A DNA stretch of 14,065 nt. It comes from Burkholderiales bacterium UBA2647. Its GTDB lineage: Bacteria > Pseudomonadota > Gammaproteobacteria > Burkholderiales > Burkholderiaceae_E. Both the position numbers and the translations under genes were made by a program. Location: NCBI GenBank assembly GCA_002359635.1, contig DENJ01000004.1, forward strand, positions 26,064 to 40,128, read 5' to 3'. Shown here piece after piece: positions 13,844-14,065 of the stretch. The notes beneath the pieces were generated by a model. The model made no database searches and was not told the DNA's origin. It saw nothing but the letters and a program-made list of their open reading frames with translations. How positions within the stretch are numbered: the stretch's first letter is position 1; every line of letters starts with the position of its first letter.

Positions 13844-14065
13844 ATGACTAAGAAAACCAGCACGATGAGCGGGCAAGCGGCAAACAAGCGCTTAACGTTC
13901 ACCCGGATGTTTTTGCCAACGCTAAAGCCTCTGGCAATGCTTGTGCTGATGACTGTTAGCCCTGGAGCGCTTGCCCAGCAGTCTGCAACAGGCGCATCCC
14001 CGGCAAGTGGAGCGAGTTCAACCACGCCGAGCGCAAACACATCATCACCTGCGACGTCATCAACG
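13844..14065 (+). CDS. gspD: Start of probable secretin gspD (truncated by window edge)
   Basis: An open frame runs from the ATG to the end of the window with no stop (74 codons visible). The N-terminus has a basic region and a hydrophobic core (about 29-40), with a predicted signal-peptidase site after GALA (residue 44). A Ser/Thr/Ala/Pro/Asn-rich low-complexity linker follows. AAAGGA (13833-13838) lies five bases upstream. No diagnostic domain is visible yet. The call rests on the exported N-terminus and on position: the outer-membrane secretin is the main T2SS gene still missing, and it follows gspN in Xanthomonas-type clusters. It could instead be another exported protein. Confidence 0.6.
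   Translation, partial: MTKKTSTMSGQAANKRLTFTRMFLPTLKPLAMLVLMTVSPGALAQQSATGASPASGASSTTPSANTSSPATSST

Overview
The window looks like ordinary chromosome from a betaproteobacterium, probably of the order Burkholderiales. This is inferred from the protein flavour: a GspC without a PDZ domain, a Burkholderia-like GspL, and a neighbourhood of short-chain reductase, quinone reductase and TcdA. Base composition is moderately GC-rich and even by eye. I see no tRNA, rRNA, insertion sequence, CRISPR array or phage gene. Genes are tightly packed, and many junctions are 4-nt start/stop overlaps (ATGA, TTGA, GTGA).

Region 1 (1-2605) is a run of housekeeping or metabolic genes on the + strand. It holds the tail of an unknown gene, an atypical short-chain dehydrogenase/reductase (SDR), a zeta-crystallin-type quinone oxidoreductase, and tcdA, which cyclises the t6A modification of tRNA. 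A hairpin plus T-run (2640-2666) separates it from the next block.

Region 2 (2687-7722) is a compact Tad/Flp-pilus block: flp pilin, cpaB, a cysteine-rich TadG-like protein, two TadE-like pseudopilins, tadB and tadC. A membrane di-iron fatty-acid hydroxylase/sterol desaturase gene follows tadC directly. The Tad ATPase (tadA/cpaF), secretin (rcpA/cpaC), tadZ/cpaE and prepilin peptidase (tadV) are absent. The pseudopilin genes sit between cpaB and tadB, where those machinery genes usually lie.

Region 3 (7674-14065) is a type II secretion (general secretory pathway) cluster. gspC is on the - strand; its 3' end overlaps the hydroxylase gene by 49 bp. gspG-H-I-J-K-L-M-N run on the + strand. The window ends inside the signal peptide and low-complexity linker of what is probably gspD. 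The gspC and gspG start codons face away from each other across 25 bp and lie inside a perfect 10-bp inverted repeat that also contains overlapping -10-like hexamers on both strands.

Together, regions 2 and 3 encode parts of two related type IV filament machines side by side. The T2SS set looks nearly complete (gspE and gspF are expected beyond the right edge). The Tad set has a filament subunit and membrane platform but no local motor or pore, so those must come from elsewhere in the genome or, more speculatively, be shared with the T2SS.
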